64,000 bases of DNA, from the NCBI RefSeq assembly GCF_000722635.1, contig NZ_JOKH01000005.1:176463-240462 (forward strand). The letters are read 5' to 3'. Position numbers and translations under genes: made by a program. Below the pieces are notes generated by a model, which was given only the letters and a program-made list of their open reading frames with translations, ran no database searches and was not told where the DNA came from. The DNA is from Endozoicomonas numazuensis (lineage in GTDB: Bacteria > Pseudomonadota > Gammaproteobacteria > Pseudomonadales > Endozoicomonadaceae). This document shows, piece after piece, positions 44,339 to 54,066 of the stretch (positions within the stretch are counted from its first letter, which is position 1; each line of letters opens with the position of its first letter).

Positions 44339-44662
44339 TTAAACAGAAAGCTCAACGGTCTCCCCATACTGCCCACTCAGGCAGCGATTCAATACCACCA
44401 TAAACTCTTCACCGTTGCTGTCAGCAATCCATTGTTTCTTTTCAGCATCAAAATCAAAGTGGAAGCCTCCACTTTTAGCGGCCAGCCATAATTGCAGTAT
44501 TGGTGTCTGTCGGCTCAGAATAACCTTGGTATTGTCATTGCAGGTGAGTGTGAGAATCCCTGCGGCGGTTTCATAATCAATATCCAGCTCTGCATCTTCT
44601 ATTGCATCTTCAATGGCGACCATCAGGTCGTCCAGTAGGTCGTGGTACTGGCTTTCGTTCAT
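44339..44662 (-). CDS. cyaY: Iron donor protein CyaY (bacterial frataxin)
   Basis: This 107-residue protein has the frataxin signature: acidic helix MNESQYHDLLDDLMVAIEDAIEDAELDIDYE for iron binding and the sheet region GILTLTCNDNTKVILSRQTPILQLWLAAKSGGFHFDF. It regulates iron-sulfur cluster assembly with IscS. It is divergent from lptM-lysA-dapF, the order seen in many gammaproteobacteria. Confidence 0.95.
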   Translation of the reverse strand: MNESQYHDLLDDLMVAIEDAIEDAELDIDYETAAGILTLTCNDNTKVILSRQTPILQLWLAAKSGGFHFDFDAEKKQWIADSNGEEFMVVLNRCLSGQYGETVELSV

Positions 44663-44829
44663 GTGACTACCTATCAGTTAGGGCTATCGCCGCTGTTTGA
44701 TGCAGATTATACTCAGCAGTTGATCATTGCCGAAACAGTCTTGTGAAGAACACCTGTTCTGGTAATGAATGATTATCTATGCAGCCCTGAGCGAACATTG
44801 TTCACGGTACAAAGCACAAGGAGCCCTTC

Positions 44830-45039
44830 ATGAGAGCACGCTTTTGCAGAAAAATACTGCTCAAACAGTCCCTGTGGCCATTCGCAAGCTTTGGAATGAG
44901 CAGTACTGTTAGCTCAAAGCTGTTTGCCCTCATGTTTACCACTCTTCTGCTTGCCGGGTGCGGCCAGAAGGGAGATTTGTATCTTCCGACAGATGGTGAC
45001 GCACAGCAGTTGACTTCTGGGAGCCTGTCCGAGAATTGA
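44830..45039 (+). CDS. lptM: LptM-family lipoprotein with a MITE-derived end
   Basis: This 69-residue protein has a lipobox (LLLAGC, Cys44) followed by GQKGDLYLP, the signature of LptM/LppL, a small outer-membrane lipoprotein that helps mature the LPS transporter LptD. A strong AAGGAG precedes ATG 44830; an in-frame ATG at 44896 gives a more usual-length signal peptide. MITE copy C begins near 45017, so the last six or so residues (GSLSEN) and the stop are encoded by the MITE. Position directly before lysA-dapF fits. Confidence 0.85.
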   Translation: MRARFCRKILLKQSLWPFASFGMSSTVSSKLFALMFTTLLLAGCGQKGDLYLPTDGDAQQLTSGSLSEN

Positions 45040-45184
45040 CAGCCCGGCCTAAAGCCCAGAAAGAACGGCCACATTCTCCGTTGAATTTGATTGAATAGGT
45101 CAGCTATTCGCAAAAATCCAACGAAAAATATGACACGTTCTACTGAACTTTATGCTCGAGCGCAATTCTCGGTCAGGCTCCAGA
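45017..45184. repeat. MITE copy C (about 168 bp), diverged
   Basis: It aligns along its length with copies A and B but has many substitutions. The ends (ggagcctgtccgagaattg at 45020-45038, complement at 45163-45181) differ by one base. It overlaps the end of lptM and lies upstream of lysA, so it also occupies the lysA promoter or leader region. Confidence 0.85.
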
Positions 45185-45287
45185 CGGGTCAGAATAATCA
45201 GTCTCGGAGAGCGAAAAGTGCCTAAAGCGATAAAAAGCGAATAAGAGCGCTCTCCAGAAATTTCATGATAGAGAGTAAGACAGTCTG

Positions 45288-46556
45288 ATGGATTGGTTTC
45301 CCAGTCGTGATGGTGAGCTGTACGCTGAACAGGTTCCCGTTACTCACATTGCCGAACAGTTTGGTACCCCAGCCTATATTTATTCCCGCAAAGGGTTTGA
45401 AGAAGGCTATAAAGCCTATAAACAAGCGCTGGATGGGTGGCCTCATCTGATTTGTTACGCCGTTAAGGCCAACAGCAATCTGGCTGTTTTGAATGTTCTG
45501 GCAAAGCTGGGAGCAGGTTTTGACATTGTTTCAGTGGGTGAGCTGGAGCGTGTTATTGCCGCCGGTGGAGAAGCTTCTAAAGTGGTTTTCTCAGGGGTTG
45601 GCAAGCAACGTCATGAAATCAGGCGAGCATTGGAGCTCGGGATTTATTGCTTCAATATTGAGTCAGAAGTCGAGCTGGAGAGAATTCAGGAAGAAGCAGA
45701 GGCGATGGGCAAAGTAGCCTCTGTGTCTGTGCGAGTGAATCCCGATGTTGATGCCCAGACCCACCCTTATATATCGACTGGCCTGAAAGACAACAAATTT
45801 GGCATTGATATCAAGGCCGCTCCTGCCGTTTACAAACGGGCAGCCGAGTTGCCGAACATTGAGGTCGTTGGGGTAGATTGTCATATCGGTTCCCAGCTGA
45901 CGACCAAAGAGCCCTTTATTGATGCCCTGGATCGACTGTTACTTCTGGCCGATCAGCTACGTGAAATGGGTATTATCCTGAAACATCTGGATATTGGTGG
46001 TGGCCTGGGTATTGCCTATGAAGCGCATGAACACCCACCCACACCGGCCGATTATCTGGGGCAGGTAAGAGAGCGTCTGGCCGCCAATGAGCATCATAGC
46101 CACCTGGAAATTGTGGTTGAACCAGGACGCTCTATTGCCGCTCAGGCCGGTATGCTGGTGACTCAGGTTGAGCTGATTAAACAGTCAGATCATAAAGCGT
46201 TTACCGTTGTCGATGCCGCCATGAATGATTTTCTTCGACCTTCTATTTACAGTGCCTGGCATGGTATTGAGCCAGTTGTAGCCGATAGCCAAAAAGAAGA
46301 ATTACTGTGTGATGTAGTGGGTCCCATTTGCGAAACCGGTGATTTTCTGGGTAAAGACAGAAAGCTGAAAGTAACGGAAGGTGATTTGCTGGCGGTTCGT
46401 TCTGCAGGTGCCTATGGTTTTGGCATGAGCTCCAATTACAACTCCCGGTGTCGTCCAGCAGAAATCATGGTCGATGGCAATCAGGTACATCTGGTTCGAC
46501 GCAGGGAAAAGCTGACTGATCAGTGGGCTGACGAAATGCTCCTGCCGGAAGGATAA
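45288..46556 (+). CDS. lysA: Diaminopimelate decarboxylase
   Basis: This 422-residue PLP enzyme catalyses the last step of lysine synthesis. The PLP Lys60 sits in [19 protein letters not shown], the GGGLGIAY glycine loop, EPGRSI and CETGDFL motifs are present. Length is normal. It is downstream of lptM and 10 bases upstream of dapF, which makes its substrate precursor. Confidence 0.95.
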   Translation: MDWFPSRDGELYAEQVPVTHIAEQFGTPAYIYSRKGFEEGYKAYKQALDGWPHLICYAVKANSNLAVLNVLAKLGAGFDIVSVGELERVIAAGGEASKVVFSGVGKQRHEIRRALELGIYCFNIESEVELERIQEEAEAMGKVASVSVRVNPDVDAQTHPYISTGLKDNKFGIDIKAAPAVYKRAAELPNIEVVGVDCHIGSQLTTKEPFIDALDRLLLLADQLREMGIILKHLDIGGGLGIAYEAHEHPPTPADYLGQVRERLAANEHHSHLEIVVEPGRSIAAQAGMLVTQVELIKQSDHKAFTVVDAAMNDFLRPSIYSAWHGIEPVVADSQKEELLCDVVGPICETGDFLGKDRKLKVTEGDLLAVRSAGAYGFGMSSNYNSRCRPAEIMVDGNQVHLVRRREKLTDQWADEMLLPEG

Positions 46557-46566
46557 TTACTGCGCT

Positions 46567-47397
46567 ATGTTGTTGCACTTTACAAAAATGCATGGCCTGG
46601 GCAATGACTTTATGGTTGTTGATATGGTTACCCAGTCTGTGCGAATTACACCAGAAAAAATTCGCAGCCTGTCCGACCGCAATTTCGGTATAGGCTTTGA
46701 TCAATTATTGATCGTTGAGCCGCCTACCGATCCGGCAATGGATTTCCGTTATCGCATTTTCAATGCCGATGGCAGTGAAGTTGAGCAGTGTGGAAACGGT
46801 GCTCGTTGTTTTGCCCGCTTTGTCAGAGATAAAAAACTGATTGGCCGTGACCATATTCGGGTGCAGACAGCCGGTGGCAATATTGAGCTGAGTATTGAAG
46901 AAAATGGTGATGTTACGGTCGATATGGGCGTTCCCAGACTCGAGCCTGCACAGATTCCTTTCAAAGCTCGGTCAATACAGACAACTTATGACCTGGAAGT
47001 GGGTGATCAGCGCCTGACAGTAGGTGCTGTTTCCATGGGTAATCCTCATGCCGTATGGCAAGTGGACGATATTAATCGGGCACCGGTTGAGTCTCTGGGT
47101 CCTAAAGTTGAAGGGCACAGTCGTTTTCCTAAACGTTGTAATGCAGGCTTTATGCAGGTGCTGGATGCCGGAGAGATCAATCTCCGGGTTTATGAACGGG
47201 GCGTAGGTGAAACTCTGGCCTGCGGTTCCGGAGCCTGTGCTGCTGTTGTGGCGGGTCGCTTGCAAGGTTTGCTGGATGAAGAAGTTCGGGTCAATCTTCC
47301 GGGTGGCAGTCTTCAGATTCGTTGGCCGGGTGAAGGTCACTCGGTTATGATGTCAGGGAGTGCTACCAGAGTATTCGAAGGACAAACACGGATATGA
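46567..47397 (+). CDS. dapF: Diaminopimelate epimerase
   Basis: This 276-residue enzyme interconverts LL- and meso-diaminopimelate for lysine and peptidoglycan. Both catalytic Cys contexts are present: [15 protein letters not shown] and [12 protein letters not shown]. The start [16 protein letters not shown] is typical. Its 3' end overlaps the next gene (ATGA). Confidence 0.95.
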   Translation: MLLHFTKMHGLGNDFMVVDMVTQSVRITPEKIRSLSDRNFGIGFDQLLIVEPPTDPAMDFRYRIFNADGSEVEQCGNGARCFARFVRDKKLIGRDHIRVQTAGGNIELSIEENGDVTVDMGVPRLEPAQIPFKARSIQTTYDLEVGDQRLTVGAVSMGNPHAVWQVDDINRAPVESLGPKVEGHSRFPKRCNAGFMQVLDAGEINLRVYERGVGETLACGSGACAAVVAGRLQGLLDEEVRVNLPGGSLQIRWPGEGHSVMMSGSATRVFEGQTRI

Positions 47398-48137
47398 CAG
47401 ACTCGGCCACCAGTGAAACAGCCTTGAGCGAGAAGAGTGCTTCTTCGGAAGTTCAGACCACTTCTACAACGGCGGATCAGGTTATTCGGTATCTGAAGAG
47501 TCATCCTGATTTCTTTGTCAATCAGGATGAGCTGTTGCTGGATCTCACGATTCCCCATGAAAGAGGCGTTGCTATTTCGCTGGTTGAACGGCAGTTACTG
47601 CTGCTCAGGGAGCATAACCTTGAGCTGCGACGCAGGCTGGGCAAACTGGTGGACGTTGCCCGAGACAATGATCGCCTGTTCGAACAGACTCGAAAACTGG
47701 TGTTGGGACTCCTGGAAAGTCAGGATTTGGAACAGGCGACAGAAACCCTGAAAGACGGATTAGAGCAGGATCTGGAAGTCGACTTTCATTCCTTGATTCT
47801 GTTTACCCGCCAACCGTCAAATCTAACGATTCGAGAAGAAGATCCTGATACCGCAGATGAGATTCTGGGTGATCTGCTTTCGGGTTTCCGGGACAAACAA
47901 TCTTCGGGTCAAAAAGTGATCTGTGGGCGGATGAAATCCCGTGAGCTGGAATTTCTGTTTCCGGACAATCACAGTGAAATAGGTTCAGTGGCTCTGGCAC
48001 CATTGAATTTCCCGGATAACGTCGGTGTTCTTGCTCTGGGCAGTCGGGATGAAAATCATTTCCGGGCGTCTATGGGCAGTCTGTTTATAGGTTACCTCAG
48101 TGATGTTGCCAGCCGTGTGATGAGTCGTCTTATCTGA
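47394..48137 (+). CDS. DUF484-family protein
   Basis: This 247-residue protein starts with a Ser/Thr-rich N-terminus, then [27 protein letters not shown] and [20 protein letters not shown], the DUF484 (YigA) pattern, and a C-terminal GAF-like part ([31 protein letters not shown]). It overlaps dapF by four bases and sits directly before xerC, as in other gammaproteobacteria. Function is unknown. Confidence 0.85.
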   Translation: MTDSATSETALSEKSASSEVQTTSTTADQVIRYLKSHPDFFVNQDELLLDLTIPHERGVAISLVERQLLLLREHNLELRRRLGKLVDVARDNDRLFEQTRKLVLGLLESQDLEQATETLKDGLEQDLEVDFHSLILFTRQPSNLTIREEDPDTADEILGDLLSGFRDKQSSGQKVICGRMKSRELEFLFPDNHSEIGSVALAPLNFPDNVGVLALGSRDENHFRASMGSLFIGYLSDVASRVMSRLI

Positions 48138-48271
48138 ACAGCCACTGTGTCTAGCAGGGGCTGTTGAGTTGCCTCTCCTTTCATCTGAAGTACCATGAAT
48201 ATCGCTTTCCATATTGCATGGATGCCAGAGTTGGTGAATGATGAAGAGACGCAGTGACCAAAGGTTTTCTC

Positions 48272-49270
48272 ATGCTCTCCCTTCAGCAGGATATTGATGC
48301 GTTTCTTGATTATCTGAGATTTGAAAAAAACAGCTCAGAGCATACCTTTTCGGCGTATCAGAGAGATCTGGCTAAATTGCTGAAGCAGGCGGAAATCCTT
48401 GGAATCAGCCAGTGGCATAAACTGGAAGAGCGTCAGATCCGGGCATGGCTGGCAGAGGTGCATGGCAGTGGTCTTGGACAGAAAAGCTTGCATCGTCTTC
48501 TATCATCCGTCCGTAGCTTTTATCGTTATCTTAACCGTCAGGGAAGGGTTGAAGATAATCCTGCCCAGCGAGTGACTGCGCCAAAGGCAGGCAGAAAGTT
48601 GCCCGTCACTATGGATGCAGACCAACTTACCACGCTTCTTGATCAAGATGATGATGATCCTTTGGTGATAAGAGATCTGGCCATTCTTGAACTGTTTTAT
48701 TCGTCTGGTCTGCGACTATCAGAACTGGTTGGGTTGAATCTGAACAGTTTTCAGGATGAACTCAAACAGGTGAGAGTGCTGGGTAAGGGAAGAAAAGAAC
48801 GCATGTTGCCTGTGGGACGAAAGGCTCGTGAAGCGATAACAAAATGGTTGTCGGTGCGAGTGATATTTCCTGAAAAAGACACAGAAGCCCTGTTTCTTTC
48901 CAAGCTGGGAAATCGTATCAGTGCCCGTCAGGTGCAAAACCGCGTTAACCAGTTATCACGGGAAGCGGGTCTGTCCGGACGTCTGCATCCTCACTTGTTG
49001 AGACATTCTTTTGCCAGTCATATGTTGGAGTCCAGTGGTGATCTCAGGGCTGTTCAGGAGCTACTGGGGCACAGTGATATCTCGACCACTCAGATATATA
49101 CCCATCTTGATTTTCAGCATCTGGCCGACGTATATGATAAGGCTCATCCAAGAGCACAAAGAGTCAGTCAGGAGCCTAAAGGGGAAGAAGGATTTGCTGT
49201 AGAGAATGTAGAGAAAGAGCCTTCAGCCAAAAAAGAGCCTTCAGCTGAAAGAAAACCCCAAAGGAAATAA
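48272..49270 (+). CDS. xerC: Tyrosine recombinase XerC
   Basis: This protein of about 332 residues resolves chromosome dimers with XerD at dif. The catalytic set is visible: Arg148 (SSGLRLSEL), Lys172, His241-x-x-Arg244 (HPHLLRHSFASH), His267 (LLGHSDISTTQIY) and Tyr276. ATG 48272 is chosen over GTG 48254 because AAAGG lies upstream and the N-terminus then fits the family. A Lys/Glu-rich C-terminal tail of about 45 residues goes beyond the usual end. It is next to DUF484 and a HAD gene, the usual order. Confidence 0.93.
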   Translation: MLSLQQDIDAFLDYLRFEKNSSEHTFSAYQRDLAKLLKQAEILGISQWHKLEERQIRAWLAEVHGSGLGQKSLHRLLSSVRSFYRYLNRQGRVEDNPAQRVTAPKAGRKLPVTMDADQLTTLLDQDDDDPLVIRDLAILELFYSSGLRLSELVGLNLNSFQDELKQVRVLGKGRKERMLPVGRKAREAITKWLSVRVIFPEKDTEALFLSKLGNRISARQVQNRVNQLSREAGLSGRLHPHLLRHSFASHMLESSGDLRAVQELLGHSDISTTQIYTHLDFQHLADVYDKAHPRAQRVSQEPKGEEGFAVENVEKEPSAKKEPSAERKPQRK

Positions 49271-49272
49271 TA

Positions 49273-49998
49273 ATGATAAAGCTGATCACTTTCGATCTGG
49301 ATGACACACTCTGGGACAATATGCCGGTTTTAATCAGGGCAGAACAGAAAGCTTGGAAAAGACTCTGTGAATACTGGCCTGAGACCCACGAAAGAATGAA
49401 CCCAAAGGAAGTGTTTGAATATCGGGTGAAGCTTTTGGCAGAAAGACCTGAGCTAAAATGCCAGATCACTGAACTGCGTCGTTTCTCACTTCAGAAAATT
49501 TTGCAAAACTGCGATTGTCCGGGCTCAAGAGCGGAAGAAATTGCAGGGGATCTGATGCGAGAATTTATGGAGTGGCGTCATGATGTGAAGTGTTTTCCTG
49601 AAGTTCAACCAGTCCTTTCTCACTTGTCGGCTGACTACACTCTGGCCGCTGTGACCAATGGTAATGTTGATGTTGGAAAGTTATCGGTCAGTGAGTTCTT
49701 TGATTTCTCTATCAGGGCAGAAGACTTCAACAGCCTTAAGCCTGAACCGACTTTGTTCCTTAAGGCAATGGAGCGTGCCGGGGTGACACCAGAAGAAACC
49801 CTGCATGTGGGGGATTGCCTGAAAGCGGATGTGGGTGGGGCCGGAGCATTGGGTATTGGCACCGTCTGGTTTAATCCGGCTGATAAGGAGTTTAACGGGG
49901 AGCGAAGACCTGATTATGAAATTCGGTCGTTAACCGGGTTGCTTAGAGTGCTGGACAAGGATCTTCAGCATGATTATGGCTCTGTGCTAGGCGCCTGA
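49273..49998 (+). CDS. yigB: HAD-superfamily hydrolase (YigB-like)
   Basis: This 241-residue phosphatase has the nucleophile motif DLDDTLWDN, then AVTNGN (motif II), a KPEPTLF lysine (motif III) and HVGDCLKADVGGA (motif IV). In E. coli YigB dephosphorylates FMN in flavin metabolism; that role is inferred by family and by position after xerC. It starts two bases after the xerC stop codon. Confidence 0.88.
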   Translation: MIKLITFDLDDTLWDNMPVLIRAEQKAWKRLCEYWPETHERMNPKEVFEYRVKLLAERPELKCQITELRRFSLQKILQNCDCPGSRAEEIAGDLMREFMEWRHDVKCFPEVQPVLSHLSADYTLAAVTNGNVDVGKLSVSEFFDFSIRAEDFNSLKPEPTLFLKAMERAGVTPEETLHVGDCLKADVGGAGALGIGTVWFNPADKEFNGERRPDYEIRSLTGLLRVLDKDLQHDYGSVLGA

Positions 49999-50002
49999 AA
50001 GA

Positions 50003-50113
50003 ATAAAACTCAGTAGAACCGTCAGCTTTTCAGTTGAGTTTATGCGAATAGTAGATCTATTCAGGTCTGTTCAACTGAAAGGCTGAAGCCGATCTTCCCG
50101 GGCTTAAAACTAA
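50003..50113. repeat. Decayed relative of the 168-bp MITE, reversed
   Basis: Read as reverse complement, this stretch matches the inner part of copies A-C (ggttctactgag, tattcgcataaactcaac, gaatagatctactattcgc) with many changes. The 22-bp ends are no longer recognisable. It lies just after the yigB stop codon. Confidence 0.6.
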
Positions 50114-50184
50114 AGTGGCTTAAAGTCCGTGAGTCTCTGAGTCCAGAAAAAGATTAACCAGCCAGAGCCACTCCCATCAGAAAG

Positions 50185-50348
50185 TAATACCCATCGCATA
50201 TCCTAACTACGCTATTGCGCTGGCAAGCTGAACACAATTCCAGTGTTAGAACTCCTCGTAATAGCTAGCTATTACTCGACATTCAGTCTTGGTCTTATGT
50301 CCAGCTTGCCATGCTCATTACGGTAGTTAGAAAATGCGATGGGTATTA
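50185..50348. repeat. Palindromic MITE-like element (164 bp)
   Basis: Ends taatacccatcgcat at 50185-50199 and the complement at 50334-50348 are inverted, and the similarity continues inward (ctaactac arms). The centre has a palindrome around ctagctattac (about 50264-50282). No coding capacity. A different family from the 168-bp MITE. It sits between yigB and the LysR gene. Confidence 0.75.
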
Positions 50349-50494
50349 TTTGGTTGTGTTTTCCTGAGGGTCAGAAAATAATCGTTAGAGTCTATTTAAA
50401 TTCGATCGACACGTTAGTGCAGAGTTCAACTTTGGACAATCGCAAATAAACAGGGAATAATTCGCTTTTTTGCAAGAGTCGTGACTGCAGAAAG
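50349..50494. other. Intergenic upstream of the LysR regulator
   Basis: About 150 bases, AT-rich, presumably with the LysR promoter. No clear motif is seen. Confidence 0.4.
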
Positions 50495-51400
50495 ATGAAC
50501 CTGAAAGCCCTTCAACTCTTTTCTTCGATTATGAGCCTGGGCACGCTAAGTCGTGCAGCCGAGGCCCATTTTTTGAGTGAATCCGCTGCCAGCAGGCAAT
50601 TGTCAGTGCTTGAGACAGAACTGGGTTTCAAACTGTTTTCCAGAGAAAAACGCAGTTTGATTCCTACGCCTCAAGGGCGGAAGTTTTATCTGGAAGCAGA
50701 ACGGATTCTCTATGGTTTGAATGACCTGCCTGAAATCGCAGAGATCATCAAACGAGAACAGAAAAGTAGCCTGCGCCTGATTGCCATTCCCCGTCTGGTC
50801 AGACCGATTGTTTCTCCTGCTGTCGCCCGAATCTGTAACGAAGATCCGGAGCTGCAGGTGAAGGTAGATGTTCAGGCTATGCGTTATCTTCAGCGGTGGG
50901 TGGCCGGTTTTCAGTTCCATATTGGAGTGGGAAGATTACCGGCCGAACATCCCTCCATTGTTACCCGGAAATTCTGTTCGCTACCGACCATGGTGGCACT
51001 GCCTCGTGGTCATCGTCTGGCTAACCGCTCTGAACTGACTCTGGATGATCTGGAAGGAGAATCGGTAGTAAGTCTGTTGAAAGATACCCATCTGAGAAAG
51101 AATATCGATTCCATTTATCAGGCTGAAGGAAGAACACTGAGAGCCAGTGTTGAAGTATCGAGTTCCTATAGCGCCGGCTGTATTGTTGCTTCCGGGTTTG
51201 GTATCACCATCGGAGACCCGTTTATTGTTCCCAGTCTGGGTAAAGGAGAGTTGGAACATGTCCCTTTGAAAACCGACTTTCGCTATGACTTTGCTTTTTT
51301 TGAGCCTGCACAAGGGCAGCTTTTAGAGACAACGAAGCTGTTTACGCAACATGTTGAGGAAGTCACTCGTGAATATATACAAGAGCATGGTTTTGAATGA
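50495..51400 (+). CDS. LysR-family transcriptional regulator
   Basis: This 301-residue protein has an N-terminal helix-turn-helix (LQLFSSIMSLGTLSRAAEAHFLSESAASRQLSVLETELGFKLF, residues 4-47) followed by a substrate-binding domain. It is convergent with the thi operon, sharing a terminator hairpin. Convergence means it need not regulate that operon. The ligand is unknown. Confidence 0.9.
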   Translation: MNLKALQLFSSIMSLGTLSRAAEAHFLSESAASRQLSVLETELGFKLFSREKRSLIPTPQGRKFYLEAERILYGLNDLPEIAEIIKREQKSSLRLIAIPRLVRPIVSPAVARICNEDPELQVKVDVQAMRYLQRWVAGFQFHIGVGRLPAEHPSIVTRKFCSLPTMVALPRGHRLANRSELTLDDLEGESVVSLLKDTHLRKNIDSIYQAEGRTLRASVEVSSSYSAGCIVASGFGITIGDPFIVPSLGKGELEHVPLKTDFRYDFAFFEPAQGQLLETTKLFTQHVEEVTREYIQEHGFE

Positions 51401-51404
51401 CTGA

Positions 51405-51435
51405 GCAAAAGCAGCTGAAAAAATGCTGCTTTTGC
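51405..51435. terminator. Bidirectional terminator between LysR and thiY
   Basis: gcaaaagcagc (51405-51415) pairs perfectly with gctgcttttgc (51425-51435) around an A-rich loop. It lies just after the LysR stop codon and just before the convergent thiY stop codon, so it could serve both. Confidence 0.75.
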
Positions 51436-51449
51436 CTGAGGAGAGTCAA

Positions 51450-52424
51450 TCAGAGGTTTAGCATATAGTCTTTGGCGGGGGGAATACTTTTCAGGTCACC
51501 ATGATCCTCGAGGAATTTAGCAAAGCGATCATAGCGGCCAGTATCTCTTGCAGCTGGTCTGAGAGCAAAGCGTGAAACAGTATCAAACCATGCTCGTTTA
51601 TTGAGTTCGTTGTCCAGTTTCTTGGGGCTGTAATCCCTGAAGATCTTCCAGGACTCTTTCGGATTATTCACGATAAACTGGGTGCCCAGCTCAATGGCCC
51701 GCATGAATTTCTTGATCGCGTCCTTGTCATTCTTCTTGCTGTTAGCAATAAAAATCAGTTCATCGTAGGACGGAATACCATTTTCTTCGAAATAGAACAT
51801 CTTTCCCTGACGACCTTCAATGGCCAGCTGATTCAGCTCAAAATTGCGGTAGGCGCCCATAATGGCATCAACACGGCCTGACATCAGGGAAGAAGACATG
51901 TTCCAGCCTACATTCACCATCTTGATATCTTTTGAAGAGAAACCATAAGGCTTGAACAGGGTATCGAGAATCGCAGTTTCATTCCCGCCCATGTTCAGGC
52001 CAATGGTTTTGCCTTTCATATCTTTCAGCGACTTGATTTTACTGTCTTTCAGGACAATCAATCCGTCCAGAGGGGTTGCAATCAGAGTACCGGCCCAAGC
52101 CAGGGGTAGACCGCGGGCAACCCCGTGGGTCAAGCTGGGTTGATAATAGACGGCAAGGTCCACATCACCGGCAGCCACCAGTTTGGGAGGCAGGTTAGGA
52201 TCTGCAGGCTCCTGAATGTTGACCTTCAGTCCCTGATCCTTGAAATAGCCATTCTCCTGGGCAATCACGATAGGGCCATGATCCGGGTTTACGAACCATT
52301 CCAGCATCAGGTTCAGTTCTTTTTCGGATTGAGCGTATGAAAGTGAGGTCGCCAATAACAGGGAAAGCAGAACAAACACTTTCCTGAAAGGCTTTTTAAT
52401 AGCTATGGATCTTTGTGCGAACAA
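51450..52424 (-). CDS. thiY: Thiamine-pyrimidine precursor ABC transporter, binding protein
   Basis: This 324-residue protein has an N-terminal signal peptide (LLLATSLSYA) followed by the NMT1/THI5-type fold: LMLEWFVNPDHGPIVIAQENGYFKDQGL and AVYYQPSLTHGVARGLPL, matching ThiY. It would bind aminopyrimidine (HMP or formylaminopyrimidine) in the periplasm. It is the last gene of the operon, after thiX, and under the TPP riboswitch. The gene symbol is assigned by family and operon context. Confidence 0.88.
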   Translation of the reverse strand: MFAQRSIAIKKPFRKVFVLLSLLLATSLSYAQSEKELNLMLEWFVNPDHGPIVIAQENGYFKDQGLKVNIQEPADPNLPPKLVAAGDVDLAVYYQPSLTHGVARGLPLAWAGTLIATPLDGLIVLKDSKIKSLKDMKGKTIGLNMGGNETAILDTLFKPYGFSSKDIKMVNVGWNMSSSLMSGRVDAIMGAYRNFELNQLAIEGRQGKMFYFEENGIPSYDELIFIANSKKNDKDAIKKFMRAIELGTQFIVNNPKESWKIFRDYSPKKLDNELNKRAWFDTVSRFALRPAARDTGRYDRFAKFLEDHGDLKSIPPAKDYMLNL

Positions 52425-52459
52425 GGTTATGTGTCCTCAGCCGGGTAGTTCTATGAAAG

Positions 52460-53212
52460 TCAGGTGGCAGGTTGCCAGGGGATTAGTTTTTTCAGTGCCA
52501 GATCGGTGATGAAGTAGAGACTGACAGAACAAACAGCCAGTACAGTCAAGGCTGCAAACATCTGATCTACCCAGAGACGTGCGTTCGCCTGCAGCATGAG
52601 ATAACCCAGTCCTGCGCTGGAACCTACCCATTCACCTACGACCGCGCCAATTGGGGCAACCACTACTGCCACTCTCAAGCCGGATGCAAGAGCCGGGAGA
52701 GCGGCTGGCCAACGGATGTGACGCAGTACGGAGAAACGGTTACCCCCCATGATGTCTGCCATGTCCAGCCAACCCTGGTGAGTATGACGCAGACCGTCAT
52801 AGCAGCAGGTGGCTACCGGAAAGAAAATGACCAGAATGGTCATGACCACTTTGGAGGCAAGACCGTAACCGAACCAGAGCATCAGTATAGGAGCCAGTGC
52901 AAACACCGGAATAGCCTGAGTCACCAGCAGCAGGGGAAGTAGCCAGGGGCGCAGGGCTACAAAATAGACCAGAACCATGGCCAGAAGAATGCCAAACAAG
53001 ACGCCCAGAATCAGACCCAGCAGCATTTCTGTCATGGTGACCAGTGTGTGTTCCCATAACAGTGAAGTGTTTTCGTACATGCTGAGGAATACGGCTTTTG
53101 GGCCAGGCAGAATGTAGTCTGGCATGTCGAACACGACGACAATCGCTTCCCAGATGATCAACAGGCCGAGTACAACCAGAAGAGGCTTGAACAGTGGCAT
53201 CAAGGATTTCAT
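52460..53212 (-). CDS. thiX: Thiamine-pyrimidine ABC transporter, permease
   Basis: This 250-residue inner-membrane protein has about six hydrophobic segments and the permease EAA-type loop (ADIMGGNRFSVLRHIRWPAALPALASGLRVA). It forms the channel with ThiZ and ThiY. It overlaps thiZ by 4 bases (ATGA) and precedes thiY. The gene symbol is by operon context. Confidence 0.88.
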   Translation of the reverse strand: MKSLMPLFKPLLVVLGLLIIWEAIVVVFDMPDYILPGPKAVFLSMYENTSLLWEHTLVTMTEMLLGLILGVLFGILLAMVLVYFVALRPWLLPLLLVTQAIPVFALAPILMLWFGYGLASKVVMTILVIFFPVATCCYDGLRHTHQGWLDMADIMGGNRFSVLRHIRWPAALPALASGLRVAVVVAPIGAVVGEWVGSSAGLGYLMLQANARLWVDQMFAALTVLAVCSVSLYFITDLALKKLIPWQPAT

Positions 53213-54057
53213 GAATGCTTCCCCTCATTTCTGAGTCGTTCCAGTAACTCTCCCTGCAGACTCATGAGTTCACTGTTTTCTAATGATCGGGGTGGTGCAC
53301 CCGGTGGCATAATTGCTTCAGTCAATGTCGCTGGCTGCCCCTGAAGGTGGTAGATGTGATGTCCCAGCCTCAGGGCTTCCAGAGGATCATGAGTAATCAG
53401 CAGTACGGTGCGATTTTTCAGAAGTTCGCAGGCCAGGTCCTGAAGGTTGAGTCGGGTGATGGCATCCAGGGCTCCAAAGGGTTCATCCATCAGAACCAGT
53501 GGCCGGTTTTCCATCAGAGTTCTGGCCAGAGCGACACGTTGTCTTTGTCCACCTGAAAGGTTTTGAGGTAATTCACCTGACTTATCCACAAGCCCGACTT
53601 GCTCGAGAATATGTTTGGCTCTTTCTATTTCTTCAGGGGGGACTTTTTTATGGCTGGGCAGCCATGAGCGAATTCCATCTTTTTTGGTCCATGGCTTAAT
53701 AGAAGATTTAATAGAGGGCTTAAAAAGATGGCTCAAATTAAAAGTAGAGCCTCTGAGTCTTTTTCCCAGAGTGATATTGTCAATCACAGAGAACCAGGGC
53801 AGCAGCAGGTCCTGCTGAGCCATCCAGGCTATTCGACCTTTCAGGGAGAAACCATCCTGACAGACGACACTGCCTGAAGTGGTTAAACCTTTGCCTGTGG
53901 ATAAACCGGCAATCAGTCGCAACAGACTGGTTTTACCCACACCACTGCCCCCGAGCAGACAGGTCCACTTGCCTCCGTCCAGAGTCAGATTCAGGTGATT
54001 GAAAACAACTTTCTCACCGTATGCCAGAGCAGCATCTTTTACTACAACATCAAACAT
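53209..54057 (-). CDS. thiZ: Thiamine-pyrimidine ABC transporter, ATPase, with a helical insertion
   Basis: This 282-residue ATPase has Walker A GGSGVGKT (36-43), a Q-loop around 81, the LSGGQRQRVALARTL signature (167-181), Walker B VLMDEP (188-193) and an H-loop His in LLITHDPLEAL. Residues 103-138, a Lys/Ser/Pro-rich stretch (HLFKPSIKSSIKPWTKKDGI), are extra compared with usual ThiZ-type proteins, in the helical subdomain that meets the permease. It lies between thiD and thiX. Confidence 0.88.
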   Translation of the reverse strand: MFDVVVKDAALAYGEKVVFNHLNLTLDGGKWTCLLGGSGVGKTSLLRLIAGLSTGKGLTTSGSVVCQDGFSLKGRIAWMAQQDLLLPWFSVIDNITLGKRLRGSTFNLSHLFKPSIKSSIKPWTKKDGIRSWLPSHKKVPPEEIERAKHILEQVGLVDKSGELPQNLSGGQRQRVALARTLMENRPLVLMDEPFGALDAITRLNLQDLACELLKNRTVLLITHDPLEALRLGHHIYHLQGQPATLTEAIMPPGAPPRSLENSELMSLQGELLERLRNEGKHS

Positions 54058-54066
54058 CCGGCCTGA

